DNA of 64,000 nucleotides from Budorcas taxicolor (lineage: Eukaryota > Chordata > Mammalia > Artiodactyla > Bovidae). Shown here piece by piece: positions 59,778-64,000 of the stretch (the stretch's first letter is position 1; the number at the start of each line of letters is the position of its first letter). A model generated the notes under the pieces. It saw only the letters and a list, made by a program, of their open reading frames with translations, was not told the DNA's origin and ran no database searches. The translations under genes and the position numbers were made by a program. The DNA is taken from contig NW_026291482.1 of assembly GCF_023091745.1 (NCBI RefSeq), positions 1,612,001-1,676,000 on the forward strand, written 5' to 3'.

Positions 59778-60593
59778 GTGATCAGCCTCGAGACGCCTCA
59801 GCGGAAATGGGCCTCATCTCGCCTGGAGGGGAGAACCTACTGGATTTTCTCGAGTTGCGGCAGGTCTTCTCGAGTTATGACGGGGACCTCAGGGACCCGC
59901 TCTGGTGGCCTCAGGAAAGGCCAGTCCCCATGCGAGTTGCTAGGGGACCTCTCGGGATTCCTCTCCCGTCCATGCCGGGGCATCACTCCTTGTGTGGAGT
60001 CGGGGCCGGAACCTGAGGATTCCTCTCCAGTGTTGCCATGGATCTTGGGGTTCTTCTGAGTCTCCCCAGGGGAGTCAGGCCTCGTCTCGAGTGGGGGCAT
60101 GCACGTGCACTTTCCTCCCGAGCTGCAGCAGTAGTGTCACGCTTCCTGTCACGTGGATCAAGGGATCTGTGGCTTTCCCTCGAGGCTGTCCCTCGAGGCT
60201 TTCCCTCGAGGCTTTCCCACAGGGCTGTGCCACGTGCCACCTTGGTGTGAGTCGATCCTCGGCGTGAAAGACGAGCCAGTGAAGGGAAAAGAGGTTCCTC
60301 TGGAATGGACTGAGACATCTGGGGGACTCTTGGAATGGTGGCACGACCCTGGAGTTCCTCTCGCCGTTCCTGTTGAGAGGGCCTCCTCTTGAGATGCGAC
60401 GGGAACGCCGGGAACTCTTTCCCGACGAAGCAGGGAAAGGATCCCTCATCTCGAGCTACGAGGCGGAAACGGGGCTCCTCTGGATGTGGGCGGGACGCTC
60501 GTGTTTCCTCTCGAGTGGAGACAGGTATGTCGGGGAACTTCTTGATTTGCACCAAGGGTGTTAAGGACCCTTTCGAAGTTCCAGAGGGGAGGT
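59778..60593 (+). repeat. Monomer 74, class T, 816 bp
   Basis: Copy of monomer 66, with GGGGTTCTTCTG and GAGCCAGTGAAGG; GTGTTAAGG near the end. Confidence 0.95.
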
Positions 60594-61408
60594 GTGATCA
60601 GCCTCGAGACGCCTCAGCGGAAATGGGCCTCATCTCGCCTGGAGGGGAGAACCTCCTGGATTTTCTCGAGTTGCGGCAGGTCTTCTCGAGTTACGACGGG
60701 GACCTCAGGGACCCGCTCTGGTGGCCTCAGGAAAGGCCAGTCCCCATGCGAGTTGCTAGGGGACCTCTCGGGATTCCTCTCCCGTCCATGCCGGGGCCTC
60801 AGTCCTTGTGTGGAGTCGGGGCCGGAAACTGAGGATTCCTCTCCAGTGTTGCCATGGATCTTGGGGTGCTTCTGAGTCTCCCCAGGGGAGTCAGGCCGCG
60901 TCTCGAGTGGGGGCATGCACGTGCGCTTCCCTCCCGAGCTGCAGCAGTAGTGTCACGCTTCCTGTCACGGGATCAAGGGATCTGTGGATTTCCCTCGAGG
61001 CTGTCCCTCGAGGCTTTCCCACGAGGCTTTCCCACAGGGCTGTGCCACGTGCCACCTTGGTGTGAGTCGATCCTCTGCGTGAAAGACGAGCCAGTGAAGG
61101 GAAAAGAGGTTCCTCTGGAATGGACTGAGACATCTGGGGGACTCTTGGAATGGTGGCACGACCCTGGAGTTCCTCTCGCCGTTCCTGTTGAGAGGGCCTC
61201 CTCTTGAGATGCGACGGGAACGCCGGGAACTCTTTCCCGACGAAGCAGGGAAAGGATCCCTCATCTCGAGCTATGAGGCGGAAACGGGGCTCCTCTGGAT
61301 GTGGGCGGGACCCTCGTGATTCCTCTCGAGGGGAGACGGGTATGTCGGGGAACTTCTTGATTTGCACCAAGGGTGTGAAGGACCCTTTCGAAGTTCCAGA
61401 GGGGAGGT
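60594..61408 (+). repeat. Monomer 75, class T, 815 bp
   Basis: Copy of monomer 67 up to about 61.2 kb. GCCGGAAACTGAGG, CAGGCCGCG and a first unit shifted to GATTTCCCTCGAG; then GCTATGAGG. Confidence 0.95.
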
Positions 61409-62222
61409 GTGATCAGCCTCGAGACGCCTCAGCGGAAATGGGCCTCATCTCGCCTGGAGGGGAGAACCTACTGGATTTTCTCGAGTTGCGGCAGGTCTTC
61501 TCGAGTTATGACGGGGACCTCAGGGACCCGCTCTGGTGGCCTCAGGAAAGGCCAGTCCCCATGCGAGTTGCTAGGGGACCTCTCGGGATTCCTCTCCCGT
61601 CCATGCCGGGGCATCACTCCTTGTGTGGAGTCGGGGCCGGAACCTGAGGATTCCTCTCGTGTTGCCATGGATCTTGGGGTGCTTCTGAGTCTCCCCAGGG
61701 GAGTCAGGCCTCGTCTCGAGTGGGGGCATGCACGTGCACTTTCCTCCCGAGCTGCAGCAGTAGTGTCACGCTTCCTGTCACGTGGATCAAGGGATCTGTG
61801 GCTTTCCCTCGAGGCTGTCCCTCGAGGCTTTCCCTCGAGGCTTTCCCACAGGGCTGTGCCACGTGCCACCTTGGTGTGAGTCGATCCTCGGCGTGAAAGA
61901 CGAGCCGGTGAAGGGAAAAGGGGTTCCTCTGGAATGGACTGAGACATCTGGGGGACTCTTGGAATGGTGGCACGACCCTGGAGTTCCTCTCGCCGTTCCT
62001 GTTGAGAGGGCCTCCTCTTGAGATGCGACGGGAACGCCGGGAACTCTTTCCCGACGAAGCAGGGAAAGGATCCCTCATCTCGAGCTACGAGGCGGAAACG
62101 GGGCTCCTCTGGATGTGGGCGGGACCCTCGTGTTTCCTCTCGAGTGGAGACAGGTATGTCGGGGAACTTCTTGATTTGCACCAAGGGTGTGAAGGACCCT
62201 TTCGAAGTTCCAGAGGGGAGGT
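61409..62222 (+). repeat. Monomer 76, class T, 814 bp
   Basis: Close to monomers 66 and 74, with a 2 bp loss at CCTCTCGTGTTGCC (about 61655). Confidence 0.95.
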
Positions 62223-63037
62223 GTGATCAGCCTCGAGACGCCTCAGCGGAAATGGGCCTCATCTCGCCTGGAGGGGAGAACCTCCTGGATTTTCTCGAGT
62301 TGCGGCAGGTCTTCTCGAGTTACGACGGGGACCTCAGGGACCCGCTCTGGTGGCCTCAGGAAAGGCCAGTCCCCATGCGAGTTGCTAGGGGACCTCTCGG
62401 GATTCCTCTCCCGTCCATGCCGGGGCCTCAGTCCTTGTGTGGAGTCGGGGCCGGAACCTGAGGATTCCTCTCCAGTGTTGCCATGGATCTTGGGGTGCTT
62501 CTGAGTCTCCCCAGGGGAGTCAGGCCTCGTCTCGAGTGGGGGCATGCACGTGCGCTTCCCTCCCGAGCTGCAGCAATAGTGTCACGCTTCCTGTCACGGG
62601 ATCAAGGGATCTGTGGATTTCCCTCGAGGCTGTCCCTCGAGGCTTTCCCACGAGGCTTTCCCACAGGGCTGTGCCACGTGCCACCTTGGTGTGAGTCGAT
62701 CCTCTGCGTGAAAGACGAGCCAGTGAAGGAAAAAGAGGTTCCTCTGGAATGGACTGAGACATCTGGGGGACTCTTGGAATGGTGGCACGACCCTGGAGTT
62801 CCTCTCGCCGTTCCTGTTGAGAGGGCCTCCTCTTGAGATGCGACGGGAACGCCGGGAACTCTTTCCCGACGAAGCAGGGAAAGGATCCCTCATCTCGAGC
62901 TACGAGGCGGAAACGGGGCTCCTCTGGATGTGGGCGGGACCCTCGTGTTTCCTCTCGAGGGGAGACGGGTATGTCGGGGAACTTCTTGATTTGCACCAAG
63001 GGTGTGAAGGACCCTTTGGAAGTTCCAGAGGTGAGGT
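62223..63037 (+). repeat. Monomer 77, class T, 815 bp
   Basis: Close to monomer 75, including GATTTCCCTCGAG. GCAGCAATAG and GTGAAGGAAAAAG are private. Confidence 0.95.
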
Positions 63038-63840
63038 GTGATCAGCGTCGAGACGCCTCAGCGGAAATGGGCCTCATCTCGCCTAGAGGGGAGAACCTAC
63101 TGGATTTTCTCGAGTTGCGGCAGGTCTTCTAGAGTTACGACGGGGACCTCAGGGACCCGCTCTGGTGGCCTCAGGAAAGGCCAGTCCCCATGGAAGTTGC
63201 TAGGGGACCTCTCGGGATTCCTCTCCCGTCCATGCCGGGGTCTCAGTCCTTGTGTGGAGTCGGGGCTGGAACCTGAGGATTCCTCTCCAGTGTTGCCATG
63301 GATCTTGGGGTGCTTCTGAGTCTCCCCAGGGGAGTCAGGCCTCGTCTCGAGTGGGGGCATGCACGTGCGATTTCTTCCCGATCTGCAGCAGTAGTGTCAC
63401 GCTTCCTGTCACGTGGATCAAGGGATCTGTGGCTCTCCCTCGAGGCTTTCCCACGAGGCTTTCCCACAGGGCTGTGCCCCGTGCCACCTTGGTGTGAGTC
63501 GATTCTCGGCGTGAAAGACAAGCCGGTGTAGGGAAAGGAGGTTCCTCTGGAATGGACTGAGACATCTGGGGGACTCTTGGAATGGTGTCACGACCCTGGA
63601 GTTCCTCTCGCCGTTCCAGTTGAGAGGGCCTCCTCTTGAGATGCGACGGGAACGCCGGGAACTCTTTCCCGACGAAGCAGGGAAAGGATCCCTCATCTCG
63701 AGCTATGAGGCGGAAACGGGGCTCCTCTGGATGTGGGCGGGACCCTCGTGATTCCTCTCGAGGGGAGACGGGTATGTCGGGGAACTTCTTGATTTGCACC
63801 AAGGGTGTGAAGGACCCTTTCGAAGTTCCAGAGGGGAGGT
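63038..63840 (+). repeat. Monomer 78, class C, 803 bp, four 13 bp units
   Basis: CAGCGTCGAG, CGCCTAGAGG and CTTCTAGAG. The right part equals monomer 73, including CGTTCCAGTTGAG. Confidence 0.95.
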
Positions 63841-64000
63841 GTGATCAGCCTCGAGACGCCTCAGCGGAAATGGGCCTCATCTCGCCTGGAGGGGAGAACC
63901 TACTGGATTTTCTCGAGTTGCGGCAGGTCTTCTCGAGTTATGACGGGGACCTCAGGGACCCGCTCTGGTGGCCTCAGGAAAGGCCAGTCCCCATGCGAGT
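63841..64000 (+). repeat. Partial monomer at right edge
   Basis: The first 160 bp of a unit with CCTACTGG and GTTATGACGG, as in monomers 66, 74 and 76. Confidence 0.95.

Larger units (their letters stand above)
48390..61408 (+). repeat. Tandem duplication of an 8-monomer higher-order unit (6509 bp)
   Basis: Copy 1 is 48390-54898 and copy 2 is 54899-61408. Private variants recur at an offset of 6509 bp: the changed block near 48865-48920 returns near 55374-55429, TTTGGGAAC at 49142 returns at 55651, and TTTAGATGC at 50631 returns at 57140. Similarity starts near 47.5 kb and ends near 61.24 kb. The two copies differ by few point changes except for a patch at about 58.88-59.18 kb, which looks converted. 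Confidence 0.9.
1..64000 (+). repeat. Tandem satellite array, about 816 bp unit (probable ruminant satellite I)
   Basis: The sequence repeats itself end to end with a dominant period of 816 bp. Distances between successive GTGATCAGC phase points are 816 or 813-815 bp, with shorter classes of 803 and 789-790 bp. All units point the same way, and no other sequence interrupts them. Each unit has about eight CTCGAG palindromes, one GGATCC, and normally one CTGCAG and one CCATGG. The unit length, GC/CpG richness and about 31 bp internal phase match what I recall of sheep/goat satellite I and the related bovine 1.715 satellite; this family name is recalled, not searched. Satellites of this kind form centromeric and pericentromeric heterochromatin. 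The window starts and ends inside monomers, so the array is longer than 64 kb. Cervid satellite I is an alternative identity. Confidence 0.93.
58975..64000 (+). repeat. Block at 58975 repeated at 63038 (4063 bp apart)
   Basis: From about 59180 on, the monomers at 58975 and 59778 match those at 63038 and 63841. They share CGATTTCTTCCCGATCTG, the four-unit class C tract, GCCCCGTGCC, GGTGTCACG, CGTTCCAGTTGAG and GCTATGAGG. The right copy runs off the window. Confidence 0.82.

Noticed and set aside
61468..62184. 238-codon open frame, the longest in the window
   Set aside because: It is two usual satellite frames joined by a 2 bp deletion near 61655, present in one monomer only.
1..64000. Ribosomal spacer or rDNA array
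   Set aside because: No rRNA-like stretch is found in any unit, and the period is far too short for rDNA.

Overview
The whole 64 kb window is one uninterrupted, head-to-tail satellite DNA array. The unit is about 816 bp, and every copy lies in the same orientation. Taking the recurring GTGATCAGC as an arbitrary phase point, I count 78 complete monomers (528 to 63840), a partial one at the left edge (1-527) and a partial one at the right edge (63841-64000). Array edges are not in view. I see no protein-coding gene, RNA gene, transposon, retrovirus, CRISPR array, origin or unique sequence.

The likely source is a ruminant genome. From memory, without a search, a GC-rich and CpG-rich 816 bp unit with faint 30-31 bp internal periodicity fits the pericentromeric/centromeric satellite I family of pecorans: the sheep/goat 1.714 satellite, relative of bovine 1.715 satellite. 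Sheep or goat (Caprini) is the best guess. A deer or another bovid with a similar unit is possible.

Monomers fall into two linked sequence classes. Class T carries GCTTTCCCTCGAG in its 13 bp tract and GACGAGCCGGTGAAG after it. Class C carries GCTCTCCCTCGAG and GACAAGCCGGTGTAG. Most length variation comes from a tract of 13 bp units, normally five, that drops to four (803 bp monomers) or three (789-790 bp monomers). The other length changes are 1-3 bp indels.

Layout: 1-31 kb holds multimers marked by the three-unit (-26 bp) monomers, spaced 5, 5, 7 and 7 monomers apart from 11 kb on. 25-35 kb is rich in class T four-unit monomers. 35-42 kb is a 4-monomer duplication of about 3.26 kb. 40.5-46.5 kb holds a block repeated at 4050 bp. 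47.5-61.2 kb is a tandem duplication of an 8-monomer, 6509 bp unit, with a gene-conversion-like patch in the second copy. Beyond 41 kb all four-unit monomers are class C.

I found no new gene system. The points most worth checking are the coexisting higher-order periods, the 13 bp length-variable tract, a CENP-B-box-like sequence with altered spacing, and the conversion tract.
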